DNA of 64,000 nucleotides from Caulobacter segnis (GTDB lineage Bacteria; Pseudomonadota; Alphaproteobacteria; Caulobacterales; Caulobacteraceae): NCBI RefSeq assembly GCF_029543125.1, contig NZ_JARQWW010000001.1, positions 1 to 64,000 of the forward strand, read 5' to 3'. Shown piece by piece: positions 1 to 11,419 of this stretch (position 1 is its first letter; each line of letters starts with the position of its first letter). The notes under the pieces were generated by a model. It saw only the letters and a program-made list of their open reading frames with translations, ran no database searches and was not told where the DNA came from. The position numbers and the translations under genes were made by a program.

Positions 1-692
<692 letters not shown>

Positions 693-747
693 TTCTCTAG
701 CTCCAGGACCCCAGAGGGGCCTTCAATGGTTGGGTTTCTGGGGTGTT

Positions 748-2826
748 TTAGGCGTACTTCTTGATCACTTCGTCGGCGACGTGTTGCGGCACCGGATCGT
801 AGTGGTCGTATTGCATGGTGAACTGGGCGCGGCCCTGAGACATGCCGCGCAGGGTGTTCACGTAGCCGAACATGTTGGCGAGCGGCACGAAGGCGTTCAC
901 CACCGTGGCGTTGCCGCGCATGTCCTGGCCCTGGATCATGCCGCGACGACCGTTCAGGTCGCCGATGACCGAACCCAGGTACTCTTCCGGCGTCACGACT
1001 TCGACAGCCATGATCGGCTCGAGCAGCTTCGGGGCGCCCTTCTCGCGCAGTTCCTTGAACGCGGCGCGGGCCGCGATTTCGAAGGCCAGCACGCTGGAGT
1101 CGACGTCGTGGTAGGCGCCGTCGATGAGGGTCGCCTTCACGTCGATCACCGGGAAGCCGGCGAGCAGGCCGTTGTCCTTGGCGGACTCCAGACCCTTCAC
1201 CACGCCCGGGACGTATTCCTTGGGAACCGCGCCGCCGACGATGGCCGACTCGAACTGGAAGCCCGAACCCGGCTCGCCCGGCTCGAAGACCACCTTGATG
1301 CGGGCGAACTGGCCCGTACCGCCGGTCTGCTTCTTGTGGGTGTAGTCGATCTCGACCTTCTTGCCGAGGCTTTCACGATAGGCCACCTGCGGCGCGCCGA
1401 TGTTGGCCTCGACCTTGTAGGTGCGCTTCAGGATGTCGATCTTGATGTCCAGGTGCAGTTCACCCATGCCCTTCAGGATCGTCTGGCCCGACTCGTGGTC
1501 GGTGGAGACGGTGAAGGACGGATCTTCCGCAGCCAGCTTGGCCAGGGCCACGCCGAGCTTTTCCTGGTCAGCCTTCGACTTCGGCTCAACGGCGATTTCG
1601 ATAACCGGGGCCGGGAACTCCATGCGCTCCAGGATGACCGGCGACTTCAGCGGATCGCACAGGGTGTCGCCAGTGCGGGTTTCCTTCAGGCCGGCCAGGG
1701 CGACGATGTCGCCGGCGTAGGCTTCCTTGATGTCCTCGCGGTTGTTCGAGTGCATCAGCAGCATGCGGCCGACGCGCTCGCGCTTGTCGCGGGTCGAGTT
1801 CATCAGGGACATGCCGGTTTCCAGCTTGCCCGAGTAGATGCGGCAGAAGGTCAGCGAGCCGACGAACGGGTCGTCCATGATCTTGAACGCCAGAACCGAC
1901 AGCGGCTCTTCGTCCGAGGCCTTACGCTCGACTTCTTCTTCGGTCTTGAAGTCGATGCCCTTGGTCGGCGGAATATCCACCGGTGACGGCAGGTAGTCGA
2001 CCACGGCGTCGAGGAGCGTCTGCACGCCCTTGTTCTTGAAGGCCGAGCCGCAGAGGATCGGATAGAACGCGCCGGTCAGAACGGCCTTGCGCAGGCACTT
2101 CTTGATGGTTTCTTCCGACGGCTCTTCGCCGCCCAGATAGGCTTCCATCGCCTCGTCGTCGAGTTCGACGGCGTTCTCGATCAGGTAGTTGCGGGCCTCG
2201 ACGGCCTTGTCCATCAGATCGGCCGGGATTTCTTCGTCGCGGAAGGACGCGCCCAGACCGTCATTGTCCCAGACCACGGCCTTCATGCGGACCAGGTCCA
2301 CCAGGCCCTTCAGGGCGCTTTCGGCGCCGATCGGGAATTGGATCGGCACGGCCTTGGCGCCGAGGCGGTCACGGATCGACTCGACCGACTTGTCGAAGTC
2401 GGCGCCGATCTTGTCCATCTTGTTGACGAACACGATCCGCGGAACCTTGTACTTGTCGGCCTGACGCCAGACAGTTTCGGTCTGCGGCTCAACGCCGGCG
2501 TTGCCGTCCAGCACCGTCACGGCGCCGTCGAGAACGCGCAGCGAGCGCTCGACTTCGATGGTGAAGTCCACGTGGCCCGGCGTGTCGATGATGTTCAGAC
2601 GCTTGCCGTTCCAGAAGGCGGTCGTCGCGGCCGACGTGATCGTGATGCCGCGTTCCTGCTCCTGCTCCATCCAGTCCATGGTCGCGGCGCCGTCGTGGAC
2701 TTCGCCGATCTTATGGGACTTGCCGGTGTAGTAGAGGATCCGCTCAGTCGTCGTCGTCTTGCCCGCGTCGATGTGGGCCATGATGCCGAAGTTGCGGTAG
2801 TCTTCGATTTTATGCGTGCGGGGCAT
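748..2826 (-). CDS. fusA: Elongation factor G
   Basis: Translocation GTPase of 692 residues, normal for bacterial EF-G. It begins [20 protein letters not shown]; the P-loop AHIDAGKT is at residues 17-24, followed by DTPGH near residue 81 and [10 protein letters not shown] near 135. The C-terminal domains IV/V (for example the [12 protein letters not shown] segment and the terminal YDHYDPVP) are intact. It lies between rpsG and tuf in the canonical str operon. The 91-bp rpsG-fusA gap carries a perfect hairpin, listed separately. The gene looks complete, and nothing in it suggests the paralogue EF-G2. Confidence 0.98.
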   Translation of the reverse strand: MPRTHKIEDYRNFGIMAHIDAGKTTTTERILYYTGKSHKIGEVHDGAATMDWMEQEQERGITITSAATTAFWNGKRLNIIDTPGHVDFTIEVERSLRVLDGAVTVLDGNAGVEPQTETVWRQADKYKVPRIVFVNKMDKIGADFDKSVESIRDRLGAKAVPIQFPIGAESALKGLVDLVRMKAVVWDNDGLGASFRDEEIPADLMDKAVEARNYLIENAVELDDEAMEAYLGGEEPSEETIKKCLRKAVLTGAFYPILCGSAFKNKGVQTLLDAVVDYLPSPVDIPPTKGIDFKTEEEVERKASDEEPLSVLAFKIMDDPFVGSLTFCRIYSGKLETGMSLMNSTRDKRERVGRMLLMHSNNREDIKEAYAGDIVALAGLKETRTGDTLCDPLKSPVILERMEFPAPVIEIAVEPKSKADQEKLGVALAKLAAEDPSFTVSTDHESGQTILKGMGELHLDIKIDILKRTYKVEANIGAPQVAYRESLGKKVEIDYTHKKQTGGTGQFARIKVVFEPGEPGSGFQFESAIVGGAVPKEYVPGVVKGLESAKDNGLLAGFPVIDVKATLIDGAYHDVDSSVLAFEIAARAAFKELREKGAPKLLEPIMAVEVVTPEEYLGSVIGDLNGRRGMIQGQDMRGNATVVNAFVPLANMFGYVNTLRGMSQGRAQFTMQYDHYDPVPQHVADEVIKKYA

Positions 2827-2862
2827 TGGGGTCGCCTTGCAGAAACGGGGCGGAAAACGTGC

Positions 2863-2895
2863 GGCGCGGGCGGTTTATCTCAAACCGCCCGCGCC
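2863..2895. repeat. Perfect 14-bp hairpin between rpsG and fusA
   Basis: GGCGCGGGCGGTTT (2863-2876) pairs exactly with AAACCGCCCGCGCC (2882-2895) around the loop ATCTC. There is no run of T after the stem on the minus strand, so it is not a typical terminator. It may be a partial attenuator, an mRNA-stabilising or processing element, or an intergenic repeat. Confidence 0.6.
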
Positions 2896-2917
2896 TGAAA
2901 GGGTCTGGTAAGAAAGG

Positions 2918-3403
<486 letters not shown>

Positions 3404-3775
3404 TTACTTCGGACGCTTGGCGCCGTAGAGCGAACGGCGCTGCTTGCGGTCTTTCACGCCTTGCGTGTCGAGCACGCCGCGCAGGATGTGGTAGCGGACG
3501 CCGGGCAAGTCCTTCACGCGGCCGCCGCGGATGAGCACCACCGAGTGCTCCTGCAGGTTGTGGCCTTCGCCGGGGATGTAGCAAACCGCTTCGATGCCGG
3601 TCGTCAGGCGCACCTTGGCGACCTTACGCAGAGCCGAGTTCGGCTTCTTCGGCGTCGTGGTGTAGACGCGGGTGCAAACGCCGCGGCGTTGCGGGCAGCC
3701 CTTCAGGGCGGGGACTTTATTCCGTGCCGGCTTGGGTTGGCGCGGCTTGCGGATCAGCTGGTTGACCGTAGGCAT
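3404..3775 (-). CDS. rpsL: 30S ribosomal protein S12
   Basis: S12 of 123 residues, part of the decoding centre. It begins [20 protein letters not shown]. The open frame continues upstream to 4006, but the MPTVNQLI start is invariant, so the start is placed at 3775. The accuracy and streptomycin-determining residues are wild type: K43 in [12 protein letters not shown] and K88 and P91 in [13 protein letters not shown]. First gene of the str operon (rpsL-rpsG-fusA-tuf), with a promoter about 200 bp upstream. Confidence 0.98.
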   Translation of the reverse strand: MPTVNQLIRKPRQPKPARNKVPALKGCPQRRGVCTRVYTTTPKKPNSALRKVAKVRLTTGIEAVCYIPGEGHNLQEHSVVLIRGGRVKDLPGVRYHILRGVLDTQGVKDRKQRRSLYGAKRPK

Positions 3776-3977
3776 TCTATTCCGTGCTCGTGGAGGCGTG
3801 TGCCTTTCGGCCGAGGCGCCTCGGGGGTCCTTGTTTATGGTCCGGTATTCTAGGACCCGCTGAACGCGAAAACTCGCCGGCTGCTGGGGTTCAGCGCTTC
3901 CGGCGGGCCTGGTCGTCCGTGCGGGACATCCGGTTTCTCGGGGACAGGCGCGAGACCGGCCCTCGAAAAGAGGGCGG

Positions 3978-4006
3978 TTGATACTCGCGAAGGCCCGTCG
4001 CGTCAA
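3978..4006 (-). promoter_or_regulatory. Probable housekeeping promoter of the str operon
   Basis: On the minus strand TTGACG (4006-4001), a 17-bp spacer and TATCAA (3983-3978) form a near-consensus sigma-70 promoter; TTGACG is also the Caulobacter sigma-73 -35 motif. Transcription would begin near 3971, leaving a leader of about 195 nt before rpsL. The gene-free stretch 3776-4081 therefore holds the rpsL leader and promoter, plus about 75 bp of spacer before the end of the zinc-ribbon gene, in which nothing else was recognised. Confidence 0.65.
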
Positions 4007-4081
4007 GCGTTTGGGCCTGGAGCCGGCCAGCAGACGGGCGAAACGGTTAATGCAAAGTTTCCGCCCGCCGCCGCCCCTGGG

Positions 4082-4417
4082 TCAATCGAAGATGTCGAAG
4101 AGGTCGAAGCCCTTCTTTTTCTTCTTGTGGCGATAATAGTCATCGCCGTCGTAGCGATGACGCCGTTCGCGGTCGTCATAGGGATGGCTGCGCTTCCAGG
4201 CGTCGGGGTCGCGGTGGAATCCTTCGACCTCACGCTCGAATCGCTCGCGCGCCTGGACAGCCTCGCCCTGCTCCTCGCGACCGGCGGAGAGGATCTTCTC
4301 CAGCTCGCCCCGGTCCAGCCAGACGCCCCGACAGGTCGGGCACATGTCCAGCTCAACGCCGGAGCGGTTCACCGCCTGCATGGAGGTGTTGCAGTTGGGA
4401 CAGAGCAGAAGCGGCAT
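4082..4417 (-). CDS. TFIIB-type zinc-ribbon protein
   Basis: Small protein of 111 residues. The N-terminal zinc ribbon has two knuckles, CPNC (residues 6-9) and CPTC (26-29), followed by RGVWLDRGELEKIL, which is the hallmark of the zf-TFIIB (COG3809-like) family of unknown function. The middle is rich in charged residues (EEQGEAVQARERFEREVEG). The tail has the poly-Lys stretch HKKKKKGFDLFDIFD, suggesting a nucleic-acid or protein contact, but no function is established. It is divergent from the TonB-like triplet, and its start is preceded by GGGAGATCATCTTC, which contains a usable ribosome-binding site. Confidence 0.85.
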   Translation of the reverse strand: MPLLLCPNCNTSMQAVNRSGVELDMCPTCRGVWLDRGELEKILSAGREEQGEAVQARERFEREVEGFHRDPDAWKRSHPYDDRERRHRYDGDDYYRHKKKKKGFDLFDIFD

Positions 4418-4578
4418 GAAGATGATCTCCCTTTTCCACTGATTTAGGCGCGCCGAACCGTTTCGCCATGCTCAAGGCGATTGTTTGGCCTTTCCCTCGC
4501 CCCGATTTAGCCGCTGAATCCAAGGGAACCAGATTCGGTTTCGGAAGCTTGAGCATATTGGGCAGGGGCGGACCGGTC

Positions 4579-5607
4579 TTGGCGACACGCAGACAGGCCA
4601 TAGCGAAGAGACGCCATCGCAACCGCGATGCGACGATCTTCACCATATCCCTGGCCGCGCACATCGCCGTCCTCGCCTGGTTCGGCAGCCATATTCCCGA
4701 CGCCTACAAGCTGCCGACGCTTGAGGATCCGCCGGCGGTGGACGTGGAGCTGTTCACCCTGCCGCCCGAAGACCCGGTGGAGCCGGTTCCCGAGTTCGCC
4801 CTGCGCCAGATCGACCCGCAGGAAATCCCGCAGGAGACGCCCCCGCCCCCGCCCTCGGTGCCGCCGGTGGTCATGCCCCAGCCGCCGCAACCGCAGCCCC
4901 TGCCGACGCCCCCCGCGCCGCAGCAGCGGGCCGTGGTCGCCCCTTCGCCCACGCCGGCCCCGCCGCGTCCGGCCCCGCCGACGCCTGCCCCGCCCCGTCC
5001 CGTGCCGCCGGCTCCCGTTCAGGCTCCCCCTTCGCCCGCCCCGCCGGCCGTGGTTCCCGCGCCGCCGACACCGGCCCCACCCTCTTCCGCCGTCCAGCCC
5101 TCGCCGGCTCCGGTGGCCGCGCCGCGTGCGGCGGACCCGGCCCCGCCGCGCCCGCGCAAGGTGGACGAGGACGCCCCCGCCGCGAACGTCGCACCGCTTC
5201 GCATGGCGCCCGTGCCCGGCCCCGCCGCGCCGCCCGCCGGCTCCGGAGCCCCGCCCTCTGGCGGCGGCGGCGCTGCCGGCCGTGACTTCACTGTCCGTCG
5301 TGACGGGATCGCGCCTGGCCCCCTGCCCGGCGCCGAGGGCGGCCTGCGCGCGGCCCTGCGCCGCTCCGGCGTCGGCTGCGCCAACCAGGACGCCGTGAAG
5401 CTGACCAAGGCCGAGCGCGACAAGTGCCTGGAGCGGGCCGGCGCCAACGAGGCCGAGGCCACCTCGCCCCTGCTCGGCATCAACAAGGGCAAGCTGACGG
5501 CCATGGACCGCGAGAAGGCGGACAAGGACGCCTACAACGCCTATCGCGGCGCCCGGGACGAACAGAGCTTCCCTGGTCTGCGCAAAACGATCGGCAAGCG
5601 TCAGTAG
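4579..5607 (+). CDS. TonB-like proline-rich membrane protein, paralogue 1 of 3
   Basis: A basic N-terminus (ATRRQAIAKRRHRNRD) is followed by one membrane helix, SLAAHIAVLAWFGSHIP. This helix has the Ser-x3-His arrangement of the TonB transmembrane segment. A ~170-residue Pro/Ala-rich periplasmic spacer follows. The C-terminal part lacks the normal TonB fold and instead has LRAALRRSGVGC, then 15 residues, then C. The frame is open with ATG from 4468, but a likely promoter at 4480-4508 and alignment with the two downstream paralogues favour TTG at 4579 (TTG 4549 and 4558 are alternatives). The family resembles energy transducers, but no exbB/exbD is nearby. Function unknown. Confidence 0.75.
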   Translation: MATRRQAIAKRRHRNRDATIFTISLAAHIAVLAWFGSHIPDAYKLPTLEDPPAVDVELFTLPPEDPVEPVPEFALRQIDPQEIPQETPPPPPSVPPVVMPQPPQPQPLPTPPAPQQRAVVAPSPTPAPPRPAPPTPAPPRPVPPAPVQAPPSPAPPAVVPAPPTPAPPSSAVQPSPAPVAAPRAADPAPPRPRKVDEDAPAANVAPLRMAPVPGPAAPPAGSGAPPSGGGGAAGRDFTVRRDGIAPGPLPGAEGGLRAALRRSGVGCANQDAVKLTKAERDKCLERAGANEAEATSPLLGINKGKLTAMDREKADKDAYNAYRGARDEQSFPGLRKTIGKRQ

Positions 5608-5659
5608 TCCGCCCAATCTCGGTCACGATTTCGCCGCCGCCCCATAGCCAAGCTTCGGC

Positions 5660-6250
5660 ATGGGAAGACGAGGCGCCGCGACGGTGTTGCGATGGACGAC
5701 TGTGGCCGCCGTCTCCCTATTGATCCACGCCGCCTTGTTGGCCTGGCTGGGCCTGCGCGCGCCGCGACCACAGTACGGAGAGCCGGCGGATCAGGCCCTG
5801 ATCGAGATGGAGCTCTCCGCCGCCATCGCCTCTCGTCTGCGCCAGGACGAGGCGGCCGAGCGCGCCCCGAAAAGGCTGCGCCTTCCCGCCCCCTTCGATC
5901 CCGCCCCGCCCAGGCCCCATCCCCCCACGCCGCCGCCTCCCGGCGCGCCCGCGCCCGACAGCGTCGTCGTCGATCTGCGTGCGGCGCTGAAGCGGGCCGG
6001 GGTCGGCTGCTCAATGGCGCTGAAGGGCGAGGAGCGCGAGGAATGCCAGACCCGGCTGGCCGCCCGGACCATGGCCCGGGACATCGCCCCATTGCCCGCG
6101 ACCGCCGGGGTCAACGCAGCCGCCGAGCGCGACTGGTCCCGGGAGTCCGCCCGCCGCCAGCGGGAACGCGACAAGTGGACCGCCTTCACCCGCACCCCCG
6201 GCATCGAGACCAACGACCGCGTCGGCAAGGCGAAGGAGATTCCGTTCTAG
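5660..6250 (+). CDS. TonB-like proline-rich membrane protein, paralogue 2 of 3
   Basis: 196 residues. It begins MGRRGAATVLRW; the membrane helix SLLIHAALLAWLGLRAP again shows Ser-x3-His. A shorter Pro-rich linker (PPRPHPPTPPPPGAPAPD) leads to VVDLRAALKRAGVGC, 11 residues, then C and QTRLAARTMARDIAPL. It lies 52 bp after paralogue 1 and 49 bp before paralogue 3, and the upstream sequence (AGCCAAGCTTCGGC next to ATGGGA) is almost repeated before paralogue 3, which supports tandem duplication. It is probably co-transcribed with its neighbours. Substrate or partner unknown. Confidence 0.78.
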   Translation: MGRRGAATVLRWTTVAAVSLLIHAALLAWLGLRAPRPQYGEPADQALIEMELSAAIASRLRQDEAAERAPKRLRLPAPFDPAPPRPHPPTPPPPGAPAPDSVVVDLRAALKRAGVGCSMALKGEEREECQTRLAARTMARDIAPLPATAGVNAAAERDWSRESARRQRERDKWTAFTRTPGIETNDRVGKAKEIPF

Positions 6251-6299
6251 GATAAGGCGAATTTCGCCATTCGCCTTCGGCGGCCCGCCAAGCTCTGGC

Positions 6300-7064
6300 A
6301 TGGGATGGAGGAACGGTCGATCGCGCATCTGGCGGCGGACGGTGACGACGGCGCTGGCGCTCGCTGCGCACGTCACCCTGTTTGCATGGCTTGGCCTGCG
6401 AGCACCGGCGCCGAGCTACCGAACGTTCGATGATCCATCCCTGATGACGGTGGAGCTGACGCCCCGCCCCCCATTCATCGCGACGGCGCCCAGCCTGCGG
6501 GGAGCAGGGCCTGATCCGTTCGACGCGACACCCCAGCACACCAGATCAACCTCTGTCGTGGCCCAGCCGCCAACCTCCGCCATCGCCTCCCCGCAAGCTG
6601 CCGGGCCTTCGGGCGGAGCGGACGCTGATCCACGCGCCGTCGCGGCTTTGCGGGCTTCGGTAGGGTGCGCCCATCCCGAACGTCTCGCGCCCGAGGAACG
6701 TGAGCGGTGCGAGATGCGCCAGACCCACGCCATGGCGCGCGCGCCGACCCTGCCCGCCCTCACCGGCATGGACCCGAACATGACGGCTTACTACGGGGCT
6801 GTGGCCCGGGCGAAGGCTCCCAGTCCCCCGCCCGTAAGGGGCTTCTCCATGGAGAAGGGCATCGAACCCTTGGGTCACACCAGCCGTAACACCAATGGTC
6901 GAGGCCCGGTCCTCGGCTGCGCGATCCGTTGGGGGAACGGCAAGATCGAGACCCCGGACAAGCCGCCTCACGGCCTGAAATGGGGTCCCTGCGTAATCGG
7001 TCCGCCCGCCGGCAATCTCAGCCCCGACGTCAACGTTCCTCTGCCGTCCAAGATGAAGCCCTGA
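6300..7064 (+). CDS. TonB-like proline-rich membrane protein, paralogue 3 of 3
   Basis: 254 residues. It begins MGWRNGRSRIWRR; the membrane helix ALAAHVTLFAWLGLRAP keeps the His, but the Ser four residues before it is Ala. The linker is less Pro-rich than in its siblings. The shared motif is LRASVGC, 13 residues, then C, followed by a Met/Arg stretch. This copy alone has a further ~110-residue C-terminal extension with two more cysteines (PVLGCAIRWGNGK and LKWGPCVIGPP). The copies are clearly homologous but have diverged strongly outside the helix and Cys motif. A strong hairpin terminator follows directly. Confidence 0.75.
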   Translation: MGWRNGRSRIWRRTVTTALALAAHVTLFAWLGLRAPAPSYRTFDDPSLMTVELTPRPPFIATAPSLRGAGPDPFDATPQHTRSTSVVAQPPTSAIASPQAAGPSGGADADPRAVAALRASVGCAHPERLAPEERERCEMRQTHAMARAPTLPALTGMDPNMTAYYGAVARAKAPSPPPVRGFSMEKGIEPLGHTSRNTNGRGPVLGCAIRWGNGKIETPDKPPHGLKWGPCVIGPPAGNLSPDVNVPLPSKMKP

Positions 7065-7072
7065 ACGCGAAA

Positions 7073-7098
7073 ACGGCCCGGGATCGCTCCCGGGCCGT
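7073..7098. terminator. Bidirectional terminator between the TonB-like triplet and rpoC
   Basis: ACGGCCCGGGA pairs perfectly with TCCCGGGCCGT around TCGC. It is flanked by A-rich sequence on the left and CTCGTTTCTT on the right, so it can act on both strands between convergent transcription units. Confidence 0.85.
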
Positions 7099-7127
7099 CT
7101 CGTTTCTTCCGAAGGCTGTCGCCCGGC

Positions 7128-10100
7128 TTATTCGGCCGGAGCAGCCTCGTCCGCCAGGGCGATCTCGGTCGGCAGCGGCTCCATCGCCTGTTCGCGGGAC
7201 GCGGCCAGGGCCTCGTCGCGCTTGGCGGCGATGCGCTGCAGGCCGCGCAGATAGGAGCCCGTGCCCGCCGGGATCAGACGACCCACGATCACGTTTTCCT
7301 TCAGGCCTTCCAGCGTGTCGGTCTTGCCCTGCACCGAGGCTTCGGTCAGCACGCGCGTCGTCTCCTGGAACGAAGCCGCGGAGATGAAGCTGCGGGTCTG
7401 CAGCGAGGCCTTGGTGATGCCGAGCAGGACCGGCTGCGTGATCGCCGGGCGGCCCTTGCGGGCTTCAGCCTTGGCGTTCTCGTAGTCGACCTCGGTCTTG
7501 TCGAGGTGGTCGCCCTTGATCAGACCGGTGTCGCCGGGCTCGAGGATCTCGACCTTCTGCAGCATCTGGCGAACGATCACCTCGATGTGCTTGTCGTTGA
7601 TCGGCACGCCCTGCAGTCGGTAGACCTCCTGGATCTCGTTGACCAGGAAGTCGGCCAGCGCCTCGATGCCCTGGATGCGCAGGATATCGTGCGGATCCGG
7701 GTTGCCGTCGATGATGTACTCGCCCTTGGTCACGAAATCCCCGTCGTGGACGGCGATGTGCTTGCCCTTGGGGATCAGGAACTCGACCGGCTCGCCCTTT
7801 TCGCCATCGGCGCTTTCAGGCGTGATCTTGATCCGGCGCTTGTTCTTGTAGTCGCGGCCGAATTCGACGCGGCCGTCCATCTCGGCGATGACCGCGCAGT
7901 CCTTCGGACGGCGGGCTTCGAAGAGTTCGGCCACGCGCGGCAGACCACCGGTGATGTCCCGGGTCTTGGCGCTTTCGGTGGGGATACGGGCGATGATCTC
8001 ACCCGGCTTCACCTCGTCGCCGTCGCCGACCGACAGAATGGCGCCCACCGGCAGGAGGTAGCGAGCCTCGCCGCCGTTGCTCAGGCGCTTGTAGGCGCCT
8101 TCGCCGTCCAGGACGCCGAGGGCCGGACGCAGGTCCGAACCACGGGTCGAGGCGCGCCAGTCGATGATCACGCGGTTGGCGATGCCCGTCGCTTCGTCGG
8201 TTTCCTCGCGGACCGAGAAGCCTTCCACCAGGTCTTCGGCGCGGATGCGGCCGGCGACTTCGGTGATGATCGGGTTGGTGTACGGGTCCCAGTCAGCGAG
8301 GCGGGCGCCGCGCTTGACCTTGTCGCCGTCCTTCACCTTCAGGCGGGCGCCGTACGGCGGCTTGTAGGACTCGCGGTCCTTGCCGTCGACCTGCACCGTG
8401 ACGGTCAGGTTGCGGCTCATGACCACCAGATCGCCGTCAGCGGCCTGCACAGTGGCGCCGCCGCCGATGCGGACCACGCCATCGTTGCTGCTTTCGAAGA
8501 ACGACTGCTCGGCCACCTGGGCGGTGCCGCCGATGTGGAAGGTGCGCATGGTCAGCTGGGTGCCCGGCTCACCGATGGACTGGGCGGCGATGACGCCGAC
8601 CGCTTCACCGATGTTCACCGGGGTGCCGCGGGCCAGGTCGCGGCCGTAGCAGTAGCCGCAGGCGCCGATCTTGGCTTCGCAGGTCAGGGCCGAACGGACC
8701 TTCACCGACTGCACGCCCGCACCTTCGATGATGTCGGCCATGTTTTCGTCGATGTAGGTGTCGGCCGGGCAGACCAGCTCGCCGTCCGTGGTCTTCACGT
8801 CCTCGGCCGTGAAGCGGCCCAGGATGCGCAGACCCAGCGAGACGAGCACGTCGCCGCCTTCGACCACGGCCTTCAGGGTGATGCCCTTGGTGGTGCCGCA
8901 GTCTTCCTCGGTGATGATGGCGTCCTGCGCCACGTCCACCAGACGGCGGGTCAGGTAACCCGAGTTGGCGGTCTTCAGCGCGGTGTCGGCCAGACCCTTG
9001 CGGGCGCCGTGGGTGGAGTTGAAGTACTCCTGAACGGTCAGGCCTTCCTTGAAGTTCGAGACGATCGGGGTCTCGATGATCTCGCCGGAGGGCTTGGCCA
9101 TCAGGCCGCGCATCCCGCCGAGCTGCTTCATCTGGGCTTGCGAGCCACGGGCGCCGGAGTGGGCCATCATGTAGATGGCGTTGATTTCCTTCTCGCGGCC
9201 GTTCTCGTCCTTATGCTTCATCTGAAGCTCGGCCATCATCTCGTCAGCGACGCGATCGGTGGCCTTGGCCCAGGCGTCGACGACCTTGTTGTACTTCTCA
9301 CCCTTGGTGATCAGGCCGTCGGCGTACTGCTGCTCATACTCTTCAGCCAGCGTGCGGGTCTCGGCGACGATCGCCTCCTTCCGCTGCGGGATGATGATGT
9401 CGTCCTTGCCGAACGAGATGCCGGCCTTGGCGGCTTCCTTGAAGCCCAGACCCATCAGTTGGTCGGCGAAGATGACCGTCGCCTTCTGACCGCAGTGGCG
9501 ATAGACCACGTCGATCAGATTGCCGATCTCCTTCTTGGTGAGCGGCTTTTCGATCAGCTTGTGGCCGGTCGCGGCGTTGCGCGGCAGCAGGGCGGCGATC
9601 TTCATGCGGCCCGGGGTCGTGTCGATCACCTTGGTGACCGTCTCGCCTTGCGGGTTCACTTCGGTGAAGCGCGCCTTGATCTTCGAGTGCAGGCTGACGA
9701 CCTTCGCGTCCAGGGCGGACTCGATCTCGGCCAGGTTGCCGAAAATCTTGCCTTCGCCCGGCTCGCCTTCGCGCGCCATCGACAGATAGTACAGACCCAG
9801 GACGATGTCCTGAGACGGCACGATGATCGGGCGGCCGTTGGCGGGCGACAGGATGTTGTTCGTCGACATCATCAGGACGCGCGCTTCCAGCTGGGCCTCG
9901 AGGCTCAGCGGGACGTGCACGGCCATCTGGTCGCCGTCGAAGTCAGCGTTGAAGGCGGCGCAGACCAGCGGGTGCAGCTGGATGGCCTTGCCCTCGATCA
10001 GCTTGGGCTCGAACGCCTGGATGCCCAGACGGTGCAGGGTCGGGGCGCGGTTCAGCAGAACCGGGTGCTCGCGGATGACCTCCTCGAGGATGTCCCACAC

Positions 10101-11327
10101 CTGCGGCTGCTCGCGCTCCACCATGCGCTTGGACTGCTTCACGGTGCCCGACAGGCCCTTGGCGTCCAGACGCGCGTAGATGAACGGCTTGAACAGCTCC
10201 AGCGCCATCTTCTTCGGCAGGCCGCACTCGTGCAGCTTCAGCTCCGGGCCCACCACGATGACCGAACGGCCCGAGTAGTCGACGCGCTTGCCGAGCAGGT
10301 TCTGACGGAAGCGGCCCTGCTTGCCCTTCAGCATGTCGGCCAGCGACTTCAGCGGACGCTTGTTGGCGCCCGTGATCACGCGGCCGCGGCGGCCGTTGTC
10401 GAACAGGGCGTCCACGGATTCCTGCAGCATCCGCTTTTCGTTGCGGATGATGATGTCCGGGGCGCGCAGTTCGATCAGGCGCTTCAGGCGGTTGTTACGG
10501 TTGATGACCCGGCGGTACAGGTCGTTCAGGTCCGAGGTCGCGAAGCGGCCGCCGTCCAGCGGCACCAGCGGGCGCAGCTCCGGCGGGATCACCGGCACCA
10601 CGGTGAGCACCATCCACTCCGGACGGTTGCCGCTCTCCATGAAGGCTTCGATGATCTTCAGGCGCTTGGACGCCTTCTTCTGCTTCATCTCCGACGGGTT
10701 GCCGGCCAGCTCCTCGCGGAGCTTCTCGGCTTCCTTCTCCAGGTCGATGGCCTTCAGCAGGCCCTGGACCGCCTCGGCGCCGATCTCGGCGGTGAAGCTG
10801 TCGTCGCCGAACTCGTCCTGGCAGCGGATGTAGTCGTCTTCCGACAGCAGCTGGTGCTGCTTCAGCGAGGTCAGGCCCGGCTCGGTGACGATGTAGTATT
10901 CGAAGTACAGGACGCGCTCGATGTCCTTCAGCGGCATGTCGAGCATCAGGGCGATGCGCGACGGCAGCGACTTCAGGAACCAGATGTGCGCGACGGGCGA
11001 GGCCAGCTCGATGTGGCCCATGCGCTCACGGCGAACGCGGGCGAGGGTGACTTCCACGCCGCACTTTTCGCAGATGATGCCCTTGTACTTCATGCGCTTG
11101 TACTTGCCGCACAAGCACTCGTAGTCCTTCGTCGGGCCGAAGATGCGGGCGCAGAACAGGCCGTCGCGCTCCGGCTTGAAGGTCCGGTAGTTGATGGTCT
11201 CGGGCTTCTTGATCTCGCCGAACGACCACGAACGGATCTTCTCCGGCGAGGCGAGCGAGATGCGGATCTGGTCGAAGGTCGGAGCGGCCTGGACCGGATT
11301 GAAGATGTTCAGGACTTCCTGGTTCAT
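7128..11327 (-). CDS. rpoC: DNA-directed RNA polymerase subunit beta'
   Basis: 1399 residues, usual for alphaproteobacteria. It begins [20 protein letters not shown]. The N-terminal zinc site ([20 protein letters not shown]) and the catalytic [16 protein letters not shown] near residue 460, which binds the active-site magnesium, are intact. The second zinc cluster is also present (CGTTKG and [13 protein letters not shown]). It is downstream of rpoB with a 92-bp gap that carries a GC hairpin of the same family as the 45.2-kb repeat. The C-terminus ends in an acidic tail, [10 protein letters not shown]. No sign of splitting or fusion. Confidence 0.99.
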   Translation of the reverse strand: MNQEVLNIFNPVQAAPTFDQIRISLASPEKIRSWSFGEIKKPETINYRTFKPERDGLFCARIFGPTKDYECLCGKYKRMKYKGIICEKCGVEVTLARVRRERMGHIELASPVAHIWFLKSLPSRIALMLDMPLKDIERVLYFEYYIVTEPGLTSLKQHQLLSEDDYIRCQDEFGDDSFTAEIGAEAVQGLLKAIDLEKEAEKLREELAGNPSEMKQKKASKRLKIIEAFMESGNRPEWMVLTVVPVIPPELRPLVPLDGGRFATSDLNDLYRRVINRNNRLKRLIELRAPDIIIRNEKRMLQESVDALFDNGRRGRVITGANKRPLKSLADMLKGKQGRFRQNLLGKRVDYSGRSVIVVGPELKLHECGLPKKMALELFKPFIYARLDAKGLSGTVKQSKRMVEREQPQVWDILEEVIREHPVLLNRAPTLHRLGIQAFEPKLIEGKAIQLHPLVCAAFNADFDGDQMAVHVPLSLEAQLEARVLMMSTNNILSPANGRPIIVPSQDIVLGLYYLSMAREGEPGEGKIFGNLAEIESALDAKVVSLHSKIKARFTEVNPQGETVTKVIDTTPGRMKIAALLPRNAATGHKLIEKPLTKKEIGNLIDVVYRHCGQKATVIFADQLMGLGFKEAAKAGISFGKDDIIIPQRKEAIVAETRTLAEEYEQQYADGLITKGEKYNKVVDAWAKATDRVADEMMAELQMKHKDENGREKEINAIYMMAHSGARGSQAQMKQLGGMRGLMAKPSGEIIETPIVSNFKEGLTVQEYFNSTHGARKGLADTALKTANSGYLTRRLVDVAQDAIITEEDCGTTKGITLKAVVEGGDVLVSLGLRILGRFTAEDVKTTDGELVCPADTYIDENMADIIEGAGVQSVKVRSALTCEAKIGACGYCYGRDLARGTPVNIGEAVGVIAAQSIGEPGTQLTMRTFHIGGTAQVAEQSFFESSNDGVVRIGGGATVQAADGDLVVMSRNLTVTVQVDGKDRESYKPPYGARLKVKDGDKVKRGARLADWDPYTNPIITEVAGRIRAEDLVEGFSVREETDEATGIANRVIIDWRASTRGSDLRPALGVLDGEGAYKRLSNGGEARYLLPVGAILSVGDGDEVKPGEIIARIPTESAKTRDITGGLPRVAELFEARRPKDCAVIAEMDGRVEFGRDYKNKRRIKITPESADGEKGEPVEFLIPKGKHIAVHDGDFVTKGEYIIDGNPDPHDILRIQGIEALADFLVNEIQEVYRLQGVPINDKHIEVIVRQMLQKVEILEPGDTGLIKGDHLDKTEVDYENAKAEARKGRPAITQPVLLGITKASLQTRSFISAASFQETTRVLTEASVQGKTDTLEGLKENVIVGRLIPAGTGSYLRGLQRIAAKRDEALAASREQAMEPLPTEIALADEAAPAE

Positions 11328-11382
11328 CTTGGTTCCTTCTGCGGGATCTCCCGCGAAAATTCTGGGTGGAGAGGGCGACCGG

Positions 11383-11413
11383 GTCCCTCCCCCGCCGAGG
11401 CGGGGGAGGAGAG
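11383..11413. repeat. Intergenic GC-hairpin repeat (rpoB-rpoC gap)
   Basis: The segment reads GGTCCCTCCCCCGCC, GAG(G), then CGGGGGAGGAGAGT and folds as a long GC hairpin. It matches one arm of the repeat at 45199-45330 (GGTCCCCCTCCCCCG...CAGGGGAGGAGT), so it is a solitary, diverged copy of that repeat family within an essential operon. Confidence 0.6.
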
Positions 11414-11419
11414 TTCCGA

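Noticed and set aside
4628-5398. Long Arg/Pro-rich reading frame inside paralogue 1
   Set aside because: It is the +1 shadow of the Pro-rich gene; codon bias and homology to the two paralogues support the other frame.
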